A stretch of 64,000 nucleotides of DNA. It comes from Rachycentron canadum. Lineage: Eukaryota; Chordata; Actinopteri; Carangiformes; Rachycentridae. Every line of letters starts with the position of its first letter. The first letter of the stretch is position 1. Positions 13,901 to 27,500 of the stretch are shown one piece after another. The translations under genes were made by a program, and so were the position numbers. The stretch is taken from the NCBI GenBank assembly GCA_038496675.1, contig CM076671.1, positions 6,413,706-6,477,705 of the forward strand. Reading direction: 5' to 3'. The notes under the pieces were generated by a model. That model was not told where the DNA came from, ran no database searches, and was given only the letters and a program-made list of their open reading frames with translations.

Positions 13901-15144
13901 ATAACCCCACATACTGTACCACCTGCAGATGCACTCACACAGACACCAGCACTGACGGTTACCATGGAAACCAAATTATATCCTTTAGCTTGCCTCCGTG
14001 TGCGAGGCTGAATTGAATCCATAAATTCAATAAGTCCTCCAGATATGGTGTGAATAAGAACAGTCACTGAGGTGAACCAGCAGGTCTGAAAATACAAGGA
14101 CTATACACGTTCAAATGTCATACATAATGATGGTTTTAAACATAAGGGAATACTGATGATTTCTGAAAACAATCAGATTTTATGAAACAATGCTTTTTGT
14201 GTCATCTATTCAGTTCATTTAGGGCCATAAGAGCTGCTTTAATATCCCAAAAAGAAATACAGTACATGATCATTGCATATTTGCTGATTGATGTGTAGTC
14301 CCACAATTAGACCAAAGCCCTTCATTACATGAAAACTGTAAAATCTCTGGCTTCACCAAGTTGGTGAAGTGATAGTTTTTTCATTATTCAGACAGAGGTG
14401 GATTTACTCAGACATGACAGGACAGTCCATTTATAGAAGGAGTCACAATTCACATGTGAAATTTGGCACCTTCAAGCTTCATTAATGAGGGATTTCAAAT
14501 CTCATTTAATAAAGTGACATGAAATTGAAACTATAGTTTAAATTCTATTTGATCATATGTTATGTATATCATTTCTTGGATTTTCAGTCTTTCATTTCGT
14601 TTAATCTGGTGGCCTTTAATACAAATTTTTGTGCAGTGTTGGTTCTGATTATGAGTAATACATGTATGACTGTATAGCTTGTCTGAGAGGCCCACAGTGC
14701 TAATATGCATGTACCTGTATGTGTTGCACTTACACTGAATAATGTGGGAGACCATGAGAGCGGCACTGGTATCATTGCAGATGAGACGACCACAGGCAAG
14801 GTCACGTTTAATCTGCAGGGCGAACAGATACCTGAAGAAAGAAAAATAGAGAGATATGGAGGAGAGAGTGGGAGGGAGAAAAGGAAGAGAACAAGGAGGT
14901 ATAAAGTGGAAGACAGAGGGGAGGTTAATAGGTTAATGCATATTGTATAAATTTAACAGCTGACAATGTTAAAATCAGTTCCATTACCATCAGACTGTTG
15001 GCATTTATCCACACTCAAACACACACACACACTGCTAATGCATTGCATCTACTGACGCCAAACAAATCCTTAATTGAGAAAATGGCCTTTTCTGTTGATC
15101 ATTATACAGTCTGGACTTACAACATAGTGTGGACCTCATAAACG

Positions 15145-15195
<51 letters not shown>

Positions 15196-15498
15196 ATTTA
15201 TGTGTTGCTAGGTCATGACGCTGCAGAAACAGCAGCGACAGCACCATAATGTAGAGAGTGGTGCAGAGTGAATAAAAGTCCAAAACCTACTATCAGCCAT
15301 GTATAAACCCTATTAAATCTTAAAACTTTGTACTGATGCATATTATTTTTTCTTTTTTATTTTCTGTGTATTTGAAAGAACAAATACAATCTGTGAGCCT
15401 GATTCACCAAGCCTCTATTTGCTATAGACAATCGTGGACTGGCTGCCTGAGGTATCTCCAGGACATATCTGTGTGTGTGGTGTGTGCATTTGAGAGAG

Positions 15499-15568
<70 letters not shown>

Positions 15569-18500
15569 TGATTAATGGCCCACATCGGCTTTTTATGCGA
15601 TATCCAATTCAGGGCTTTTATAACTGTGTGATTACCTCGCTAATAAAGTTAATGAGGCTGTGGTGAGTTTCTATACTGTTTTATTTTCGCCTCAAGAGAA
15701 AGATCAGCAGGGAATTTTACTATTTCAGAGAGCCACGCCAATTTAGAGTGAAATACCAGCTCATACTCTGTTATGAAAGATGCAACCTCACTGTTCACAG
15801 ATAATATATTAGCATCAGGAAAAGAAGAAAAATGGAACAATTTGTTTTTAGAATCTCTCTGTTTAACTACATTATACCTAACTTCCACCATAATGCAGCA
15901 GTTATTGGCCAGTGTCCTGTTTTAATAAAAGGCTAATGACAGCTTGATATGTTTTCAAATAGACGGTTCCACCGTCTGTATGTGCACACATTACCCATCA
16001 AAGGAAACACTGACAACACTAACACACTGCGAGAGCCGAACAAAGGGAAAAAAAGGCTGTGTGCCCACTTCCTGTTTGATGCTGGAGTCCGCTGGCACAC
16101 GTCGAGAAAATATGAGATCAGTGGAATAAAGTGGCCAACTGAGAGGCCCATCAACGTCAGTGGAAAACATCTAAAGCATTCTGAACAGTGGTGTTCTGTT
16201 GTTAAAGTAAACTTACAATACTTCAGATTTGGACATATTTGTGGTTAATGGTGTTAGAAGCAGGTGTGGTTTGATGCAAAAAGTAAACACTGGCTAAGCA
16301 GCTACCACGCAGCAGGAGGAGCTGGTGTATCTGTTACAGTGAAGCCAAACAAACTCATTGTTTCAGTGAAGATATCAATCAAATGAACATGACCTGACAA
16401 TTCATTTTGTCACCTCACTGAGGAGTTGGAGGGGTGCAGCAGCTCTCACAGCTCAGTCTGGCTGCTCTCTTATTCCTTTACATTATTACATTAAAAATAA
16501 TATAGTACTAAAGAATGCATTTTTAATGCATATGATCCATAAAGAGAGGTAAATCTATGGCGTACTGTTTTAATACAGCTCTGATCCAGCGTTAGGTGAG
16601 AAAATTAGACTCAATCAGACACAGTAGCAGTTGATTATTGCATGTGAAGGCAAGGAGGAGATGTGATGTCATGAAAATCAAAACAAGAGATCCCTTCACA
16701 GATGACAGGCCCGACACTTCCTGCTTTGATGTTGTCTCAAGTAAATCCAGCTGGGCAGCTGGAGGGAACCACAGTATCATGGAAAAATGAAGGTCAAATC
16801 TTTCTGTTATGTATGTTTTGGTTATGTGATTGTTCTTTACTGTAGAAGTCCTGAATTAGATTAGAAAATCACAAACAAGGCAGTCGACTCTTAATGAGCC
16901 AAGCAGACTAAACCAAATGGTTGCTGACAATTTACACTTTGTAGACAAGTAGAATTGAGGCAATAGGTGTCAATGTAAACACATGTGCTGTATCATGTAA
17001 TCTGTAAGTGTTAATAAGGCAAAATCCTTCTCCAGTCGAACCAAGCTGTCTGAGATTCATTTCAGATTAAAGTATGTTGACCGCATTAACAGACTTCAGT
17101 CTTTTTACAGTAAAACTGCTGTTTCCCAAAAGTGGTCATGGCATTCATCTCCTTTCAACTGGTTTGGAACAACAAATGTTTTCATTAGGGCTGGTTCCCA
17201 GATGACAGACTAAACTTTCTCATTTGTTAGATGTTGTGGCATGTTCATATGAATGTGTAATAAATGGCAAGCTGTTGACCAAGAACAACAGAAAATACAA
17301 AACAAGATACAAACATATTGTAACACAGCCTCTGCTCTATGTCCAGATAAAGCTGTAACCGTAACTGGTGCTTAAAAACCCTCCTGAAGGACTGAGAACC
17401 ATGTGGTCGGACGGAAAACCAAGAGCAAAACAACACATCTTTTAATTTAAGAAGTTCTTCTCCGCAAAGGTGTGGTTTCAGTGTCGAGAGGACCTACCGA
17501 GTCAGCTCCTCCATGAGCTGTGTGTGGTCAGGAGGGAAGAACTTCACCACAAAGCGAAGGATGGTGTTTTTAGGCCCTGAAGGAGGGAAATAACAGGATA
17601 TAGTTTAAAAGGAAGGGGTGGGTCAAGAGAGGGGTAGAAAAGAGAAAAGAGGCGGAGAAAAAACATTTTTAGACTGCTGTTGTGTTAAATATTCACATGT
17701 AATTGGCCCAATTTTTTCTTGATCATTTCTGTGCATATGTTTGGTGGTTTAAGGATGAGACAGCATCTGTGGGATACTTACGTCTGATCTGTTTCAGTGT
17801 CGGCTTCAGCAGATCCAGCCACACCTGTGGAGCACAGAGGTCAATGTGGTGTAGCTGTGTAAACCCACTTAGTGTGTACATCAAATGGCAGCCTATATAA
17901 ATGCCAACTATTTTTAAAAGTAAAATCCTTTGGTTTAGTTTATTTTGGTTGATGTAAAAATATTAAAATAATGTAAACATGTTAAATCATCTATCACTTA
18001 CTCATAATTTCCAAATAAGGAAGTTTCCATAAAAGACTAACTATATTCACTTTAACATCAGCAGTCAGTGACTCTTGAAAACTATTTCTCCACATTTGAA
18101 GAAGTGCATGTTTGCCTGGAGAGAAATTACACATATTTGCATGTACAAGTGGAATTAGTTAGGATGGATCAATTGAAAGTTTACTGACTGATCTTGTCAT
18201 AAATAGTAAGTACCATGGTTCTTCTTCAAAAACATTATGAAAAAAATATTCTCAAACTATAGAGCAATTCAACTGTTTTCCTCAGCTTTGTAAAAAGACT
18301 GATTGTGATATAAATCCTGACACTGATGTCTCTATCTGTACAAAACAGCCAGGATATTTGATATGATTACCACCAAACAATTGGTAATGCAACATGCTTG
18401 TAATGAAGCATAATGGGCTGTGTTATAACGCCAACACTGTAAGTCTGATATGTAGTGGGGGTATATCTTTCTAGGCTACAGCTTTTTCACCAGTAAACAG

Positions 18501-21500
18501 AAGCAGCAATAGAGGCAACAGCATCTGCAAACTGCAGGCACACCACCAGGTATTTACACCATGTGTGTAAATGATAACAACCAGCTGCTCCTTCATGAAA
18601 CAGGTAGAAAAGCTGAGTCTAGGCAAAAGCTGCAATGTCTTCAATACACACATTTGAAGATGAAAGGAGGATAGGCTCTCTACATCAGGCACTAATCACA
18701 ACCTCTGAGTGCAGAATGTGCACCCGTGTGATTTAAGCTAAAATTAACTTGTGGGAAGGAGAGAGGGAAACCTTCCTTCAAGCACTTAGTAAAGTGGAGG
18801 AGATCTTCTCAGGCACAGAGAGAAAAATCCTCTGAATGCACTACAGAAACATTTTAGAGCTGTGCAAGTCATGTGGCTTTAAACCAGAAAAGAAACAAAT
18901 AACTATTCTCAAAGTTTCCCTTTAAATTTACCTACAGGCTAATAAAACACTTACTATTTATTATTTCAATTCGTAACAGCAAAGCATCAAAATGAAGCTG
19001 AGCTGAAGCTACTTTGAGAAACACTGCACTAAAAAGCTGAAATGTGCAAATGATTTGATTCTGAATTCACTTTTGCCACCTGTCAATCTGCAAAAACAAC
19101 AAGCAGAATAATGTGTGTGTGTGTCTTACTGTCATCTTCCGCTGGTCCTGATACTCCAGTCCAAAATAGTCTCCCTCTGTCAGGTTGAGATGGACACAAA
19201 CCAGGTCAAACAGAACTTTGCCTGGGGAGCGTTGCTGGGAAAGGAAAAGAGAAGTGGAAAGAAACAAATGAGATTAAAATAAAGATGCCAAAATGTCACA
19301 CGGAATCTCATCATTGCAAGATCTGATCTTTTTCCAAGCTTGTTTTTTTTTCTCCATTATCTCTAATGAGTCGCTTCTCGTTTAACAAGCTGCTGACCTT
19401 TGACCCTGATGTGGGGTCTCAGCCTCAGTTTTGGGTCTAATGAATAGCTGGAGGCCAAGGCTCAGCTGGGAGTGTTCAGACACAACCACAATACCACAGG
19501 AAAAGATTGTGTGTACTTTAGTATCAGCTGTGCTCTGTTTAATGATGCAGCTGAACTCCGTGCTGGTATGTTTGCATGTACACCATTGTTTTCTCTGGCT
19601 CCACTCAGCATTCAACAGGGACATTATAAGCATCAAGCTATCTTCTCTCTAGAATCTGGGATTTCTTTGATTCAATCAACAAACATGACGACTGCACATG
19701 AGGCCAGACCCGACACACTCATGGAAGCAAACCCAAAATTAGCAAGGAACAATTTTTGGTCCAAGCTGAATGTTACCACCATGTCAGTCTGCAGAGCCTC
19801 TGAAGAGATACACCGTGCTGTTACACATGCAGTGAGTCTGATGAGGTATTTGTCAAGGTAATATGTAGTTACAAAGACATGCAGTTCTACATTTGATACA
19901 CAAAAACACAGATCTGAGACAGAGCAAATTGACAAAGTGCCTGTTGGTGCAGGATAGAAACAGGATGGAGGATGAAGCTTCACAACAAGAGCACAGACTG
20001 GAGAGAGTGCTGAGGGGAATCAGAGCAGTGAAGGCCAAGGTGTGATCCAAGTCTGTCACCATCTGGCTACCGTATGTGTGTGTGTCCATCTGTTTCTGTG
20101 TGGTCAGACTGACTGTAGGGACACTCCCACATACTGTACTAACACACATACACACTTTAGGCCTCTAAAACCACTGGTAAACTGACTGATTGTCAACCTG
20201 CGTGCCATCTATGACTGAGAGCTTGGCTGACAGATGTCAAGCTCAGGGATCTCCGGAGTCTGGACGAGATCCAGTTCTGGGCCGCGATAATCTTGGTTTA
20301 AAGGAGGTTAAGAGGGGAGAGGAGAAGAAGAGAAGCAGAAGCACGGCTTAAAAGATACAAAGAAGAAATAAAGAAAACCTTATTAATTCTTCACAAAAAC
20401 TCCTGCACAAAGTCAGTTTTTCTGCAGTGCAAAACAATGTTATGATATGAGATACGGGAGCTTTATATAAAACATGTTAAGAGAGAAAGAAAAGTGAGAC
20501 AGTGAGTCATGGTGAGAGACATATACAGACTGTTCTGTCTCTTAAATAATCAAACAAATTGCTGACAAACCCTGTTTTAAATCACACATTTATTTTCTCT
20601 CTTGCAAAACACCCTATGTGAAACGGAGAGAAGCCAGACAAGTGAGATGGCCACTTCTGTTGATTAATCCTCATCTTTTTGTCAACAAATTCATCCAATG
20701 AAGAGACAAGCAGGGTGGAGGGTTGAGGACAGAGAAAAAAAAGAGGAAATCTGAAGTGTTTGGAAACAAGCCGCAGCAGGGCAGCTCATACAAAAGAACT
20801 TCATGAGACCGAGACTGAATTCCAAGTAGGCAAAAACAATTTCCTTCAATATCAGTGAACCCTTCTCCAATAACTGGAGAAAGCCTGAGTGGCTGCATTA
20901 TGGAGCTATCCCATATCACATGCAAGTAATGTAAGACACTGGAATGCAGAGGGGAATGTCACTGAGGGAACGGTGGTGAGATCTTTAAATATGAAGACCA
21001 GTTATAATAACAAAGGCTTCACGAGTGCATGATGTCGCCCTATCCTGTTACACCTTCTTCACAGTCATTGTTTCAGTTAAGACATTCGTGGCCATCACGG
21101 ACCTGACAGCTTCCAGTCCGACGCCAAACCCTGGTGTTATCTGACAGAATGAAAACAGCAAACCTGGCAAAAGTCAAAGGCCACATTTAACCTAAATGTC
21201 CAAATGAAGAAGTGAGAGCAGAAGTGCTGGGATGAAAGCAGGATCCCAACTTGACTTGAACCTGATTGGCGCGATCAGATTCAAGTCTGAAGCAAATCTC
21301 TAAAAAACAATATACAGTAGCAGGACAAATTCACTGAATCTGGTCAACATAGTGGGCATGGTCCACCCCACTGTGGATAAGCACTGCCTTTCACAAAGAG
21401 GCGCAGCTTCTTGTTGTCTGAGATAAACATCTTTTTTTCCAGTCTGATCACTTTTCAGTTTCTAATTCTCTTTGTCAGCCATGGCCAAAACGTAGCAGTC

Positions 21501-24500
21501 TTCCAATGCCATCTAATGACTTTAGGAGGCTTCAGCCCCCTACCCTCAGATTAAATTCAGAATGAAGCCATCTTTATGTCTCTGTGCCATTTCTGCAGAG
21601 GATTAGAGACTAAACTGTATTTTCCAAAGGTTTTCAAACTTGATTTCTGAATGTATGTGATAGGTAGTTGCCCTGTATGTCCCAGCCAAAGCTTCTAGTG
21701 TTTTCACATGCAGTCAACAACAGTGCAGATGCTGCTTACTGAAAGAAAATGTCACTTAAAATGGAGCAGTCCAGCCCGTTCTCATGATCTGCTCTGATTT
21801 TGGCAACAGTTTCAGCAGAGGAAATGGACACCAGGTCGAGGTCATACGTGATATATATAGGTTGTGTTTATAATGAAATAGGAGAATAAAAATAGGCTTG
21901 GTGTCACACTTACTGGGGAAGGGATAGGGATTGGGAAAGTGAGGATGTTAATGACAAAGCTCCTGTTCAAGTTTTACATTTAGAACGTTTCACACCCTAA
22001 AAATAACTTGTGTTGTATGTGTGTTGAAAACTTTCAGCTGAACAGAGCAGACTGGGCCCCGTGGATTGCAGACTGGGGTCCTTTCAGTTCAAATCACAAT
22101 CCCTTCATTCAGCAGCTTCCATCAATGAGCCTTTCTTAGTCTGCCAAAAACACACACTCACTTACACACAGGAGACAGATTTTTGGAGCATGATTATTGT
22201 CTTATCTAGAAGCTTGATGCTTTACTAACCCAGACATATTAAGTGCTTTATCTGTTGCATACAGTGAAACCTCCACTGGCATGTATACTAGCATGCAGAT
22301 TCACAATATAGAGCTTAAAAAAAATGGTGAAGTCAAATTTTCCTGCTGCAACTCCAGACCGTAAAAGCAACCTGCAAAGGCCAAGGTCGCATCCTTAAAG
22401 GCAGGGTCCAGTTTCACACAGCTGTCCTTTTGGGCCTTACACCAACATGGCTCTTTCTTTTTTTTTTTTTTTTCAAGATAATTAGAAGGCTAGCTGGTCG
22501 AGCAGTAAGCCCTAACAACCAACTGTCCATCAGTGGACTGCGCTGGAATCTGGCTTCAAGCCTGGCAACCATCATCCAAACAGGGGACAAGTGGAGTCAT
22601 CGAAATAGCTCCAGACATGGGAGAGGGAACAAAATGCAGTGGCACTTCTGCTTACACTGCATCTTTTCCATGTGCTCTTGCAACATTTCAGCTTTTAAAA
22701 TCCAATCCTCTCATTTGTGACAAAGCTAATGAGAAAAACACAACACATTTTTATTGATGGGACAGTACAGAGCAGTTAAATTATTGGTTATTTTTCCAGC
22801 AAGTGAGAGTCACCAAAAAAAAAGAGAAAAGCCAATAAAACAGAGAGGTCTGTCTGCAGCTGTGGCAACTGTTTCCCTGTTTCCTCTTTCTGTTTACCTT
22901 TCATAAAATGACTCATGCCGTTCATTGCAGCAAGCTAGACTGAAATTATAGTGGTCGCCCTGACACAAAATGCATGTTAGAAGGTTGTGTGTCACAACTA
23001 AGTATAAAAATATCCATTATGGTCAGCTGGCAGGTTGATTGTGGTGCATTCCCTGCTGTGAGTGTTTCTGGGTCTTGTTACTGACAATAAACAAGGCTGG
23101 AGGAGCATGTGTCAGTGAAAGCGCAAATCAATTTTAAACGCACCAAACTACTCTATGTATTGGGGAATACATGGCTTTGCTTCTGTCTCTCGCTCTCTTT
23201 TTCTTCAGGACCTCATCTGGTCCCTTGTCTGTCAGAGACACTTGCCATGAAGCTGTCAGCGTGTCTGTTTACTCATCAGATCGCCTTTTCTGACAAACCC
23301 ACCCTCGCTCTTACCCTGCAAAGTCATCTGCCAGCAAAAACACACTTCTTACTCCTTTTTATCCTCTCCTTCTCTCGTGCTGTAAGGTCACTGCCTGGCT
23401 AAACTGGGATGCAGTATATCAAAGTAACTGCTCTCTCTTTTCTACTGTCCAGTCTCTTTTTGACCCTTGAGGCCTATGGCTAAGAAAACCTGTATATATT
23501 TCAACTGATCTCTTCATTTTAGTCTTTCCTCTTGTTACTGCTCCACTGCGGCCAAAGCTCCCTTTAAGTTTAAGATGAGCACATCATGAAAACGCAAAAA
23601 TAACTGTATCCCAGTCTCCTATTCTCTCAGAATGCATGTAAAAGTCTACATAGATATATATTTTTTTCATTTCATTTTCATTTTCATTTTTTTACCTATT
23701 TATTATTTTGCTTATCATCCAACATTTTCCGTCACCCTCTCATTCTTCTGATCATCCCCTTTCTTCCCCTGCAGTTCATGGCCAAGTGAAATATTCTCAC
23801 CATCTGGTGAGATGGTGCTGAGGGTTCACACAGAGTCCCACAGCATCGCTGACGCAAACGACCTATGAAATTCAAAACAATGAAAGGACATAGCATCTGT
23901 AGGGCTCATACCTGGGGTTCAGATGGATTACATTTGGGTGTCGGCCATCCAACTGATCTGGTTTGATCTGGTCGCTAAAAACTCCAGACTGAGTAAAGGA
24001 AATTTGTTAAGTATCAAGACTTATTGAACTTTTCAGACAGTAAAATTAAGATTATTAAACTGGGATTTTGTTTTTTGTTTTTTTCAGAATGACGTAACTC
24101 ATTATTCTACACAAGCATTAAAAGAAATTGGCATGAAGTGAGTGAATGTTTGAAAGGTACCTCTCCTCTTTATTCCTGCTCTGGTCTGCAGCACTCTTAG
24201 TAATGACAACAGGGATAGAAACCAGATGAGTGAGACCGATGATAAGAACTCTCCACGGGGGAAAGAACAGGAGAAAGAAAAACACCTCAAAGCTGTTCAG
24301 ATTTTTCCCTCAGTCCCCTGCTATGAATTCCAACAGGGGTCTTTCCAATACAGCCCTTTGTCAGGCAGAGGGGAGAGGTGTCTGATGTTATAGCTTTGAG
24401 ATATCACTTTAAAACTGTGGCCCTCGCTCATTTATCAAAAATATCCTGAATATCTGCCCTTCCAGCAAAGAGAAATAAAGGAAATTCATCAATTTGTTAA

Positions 24501-27500
24501 ACTGTACACACACACAACTATGTATGTGACAAAACAAAGTGAGGTGTATGAAAAAGCAAGAGGATCAATCTTATCACATGAGAAAATATGAGAGCTTCAT
24601 ACCAGGGAGCATGCTGTGTCCTGTTGCAAAGCTTCAGGTCAGTGGGCCAAAAATCAACAGAGAGGATACAGCTTGTATTACAGCAATGTGCAGAACTTCA
24701 CTGTAAGAGTTTGTCCAAGAGTTTTTTTTTTTTATTAATGTCTTATCGTTTTTCTACCTCAACATAAGAGTGTTTGTTATTTTCAGTAGCCTAAACACAG
24801 ACTGTTTTTGGAAAGGGCAGAGCATAGTCGTCCATAAAATCTGGCTTAGTGGTGTCGTGTTAAAGTCGTTCTTCCGCTTCAAAATTAAGGGCATTACTTT
24901 CTTTGATGCTGCCTAAACCGATTGCATCTACAAATGACAGATGACAAAGATCCTCAATGTTGTTGCTCTCCATCGGCGCTGTACACTGTATGCTGCTTCC
25001 CTTGAGCTTGTTAGCTCTGGATAACACACTGTCTGTTAAACCCTTCAAAATGACACATTGCATGCCAATGGCTGCATCGGCTGCTTGATGAGATATTTGA
25101 GATGCACTTTTGATGAGGTTTTAATTGCGGCCTTTTCTTCATCACAGTCTTCACTACACTTTGACCTGATAAAGATCCAACTAGGATCCAAAATTTTACC
25201 AGGAACAGCTGCATTAATGCAAAACTAATATATAAGTTGTGCCACTGATTAAAATGAAGCACATGAACAACTATTTACATTTAAGCGATTTTGCACAATT
25301 GTATGATTTCACCCTGGTACAAGGCTGAAGGTTGCCACATGTCTGGACAGAGCAATCTTCCCTCAAGGAAAAAGAGGGAAATAAAAATTACCACTGAGCA
25401 GCAGACAGCTGGGCGAGGCTTCCTCCCTCCTTGACTGTCCACCAATCACATACTCTTGTTAGGATTAGGTTAAACGGCTTAGCCCACTAGGCAGACGTCA
25501 TGGCCAGTTCTTCCTCAAGGCCAGAAAGGAAAGGAGTCGTTTCACACACAAACAGACACACATATGCCGAACTAGACTGTTGAATAAACAGCATGTCTGC
25601 AAAATACCTGCTAGCATTGTCTGCAGCGACAGCGAGGCACAGTGGGAAATCAAACTGATAACACCCCTGATGGGGAGAATGATGAAAATGCCTGTAGGCT
25701 GCTATGAAGACAACGGTGTGTCTCCATGTGCAATGCATATAAATGTGTGTTAGTGTATATGCACGTTACAGCTCATGGTACACTTGAGGCAGACAATTAA
25801 ATTGAGCAGCAGAGGGGAATACAAGCACAATGTTGTACCATTAAAAAAAAGCAATTAGTGTCTCATGTAAGATGGCGTTGGGGCGTTTGTGCTGTGCCTT
25901 GTACAATTATGAGGTCTGTGAATCTCGCAACAGGGCTGTTTTGTTTCCTGAAAGCCTCCAGAGCTCCATCAAAAAACAGGACGGTAAAATAAAACCGAAT
26001 GGTACAATTTCCAGGAGTGAAACACATACCTTCTCTGCCTCACAACCTGAATTTCACACCAACATTAAAATCAACACAAACGTTAACATAAACAGCAATT
26101 TTTTTTATCTGAAAATTAATCTTTTAAATCAACACACGCTATCATAAACAGCTATCTTTTATATGAAAATGTATCTCTTACAACCTCTGCAGCCATTTAA
26201 CTTCAAATGAAAGGAAAGAAAAAAACAAAATAAATCAATTACAGCCCAAGATTGTGATGAATTATAATTTGCTTTGGGGATGTAAAGAAGCAGACCCTTC
26301 AAAACGTAATTATGGTGGTTGTCTTTAAACATGCATGCCAAAAAGGCTTGACAATGACAAACGCATGAGGACTGAGAGAAAGAAGGAAAAATGGTGATAA
26401 TAAAGCTCAGAGAAAAAGGACAGGAAGGTGAAAAGAGGTGAGAAACAAAACTAGTTTTTCCTTCCAAACATCACATTTCAGCTTACATTCCTCTGATAGT
26501 TTCTCAGAGAAACAAACTGCTGGAGACCAGGGGACACAGCAGGGGAGACCCCATTGAATTCCACTGAGGCTTCTGGAAAACATCCAAACGGGGACGAGGG
26601 GAGGGAGTGAGGGAAGAGATTTAAAAACACTTCACCTACACACTCTCTCAACAACGGCCAAAGACTAGAGGAGTGAAGTTGCAGAGCCTGGTCCGGATCT
26701 GCGACAGAGATTGAGTGAGGCAGCTCTGCGGCCTTTCATCAGGAGCCATGGTTCACACTTAGTAAGGGGGAGAAATCTCATTTCGGATATTGGAGCAGAC
26801 ACTTGGGCTTTAAGCTGGTTGCTAAACTCTTAGCAAGCCCACTTGTGCATTTCTTTTCTAATCTAAAGCACTGGCTCCGGCGCCAAGCTCAACATGCAAC
26901 CTCAAAAATAAAAAACAACCTAAAAAAAGGTTCTGACATGAAAAATGGCTTTTGCTTTTGTTACTCTTATTTAATTCTCTGATAGGTGGTGTGGTCATGT
27001 GGAGAAGTCCCCCCTTACACCATCTACCTTCCTGGTTGCTTTATCACAGATGTCATGGGAAAATCCTGACACAAACTAACTCTTCTCATCCATCATCCAG
27101 TGGAGATCACAGCAGCACAACACAATAACTCAACCACACACATCTGCCAAGCTCACACAGGGGAAAGAAGAGGAAAAAGGTTCATTTTAGTTCCTTCTCT
27201 TTAACAAACTAGGTTTTACTCTCCATGTAGGAGGAAAATCAAAAGTCAAGCCTAATTATACAGAAATTTTTATCTGATTAGAACAAGCAGGACTGCTGCC
27301 TGAAGCTAACGCATGAGTCCAACAGCAACCATACAGCTTCTATTTTCCATCCTCAGCCAGATTCATTCGTCAAATACAATTGAGCCCCAAATGAGCTCTG
27401 GCTAACTGCCAGAGGGTCTGCTGGTGATGATAAACCTGCCAACTACCAGATGATGTTAATTTTCCATTGTGTGTAAAACAACAATGTTGAGGTATTACCA

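Larger units (their letters stand above)
14832..17497 (-). other. farp1: farp1 intron 4 with two microsatellites
   Basis: It holds a (CA)n tract (15147-15193) and a (GA)n tract (15489-15566). No exon recognised. Confidence 0.75.

Noticed and set aside
15336..15666. Arg-Glu repeat ORFs
   Set aside because: Produced by the GA microsatellite at 15489-15566.
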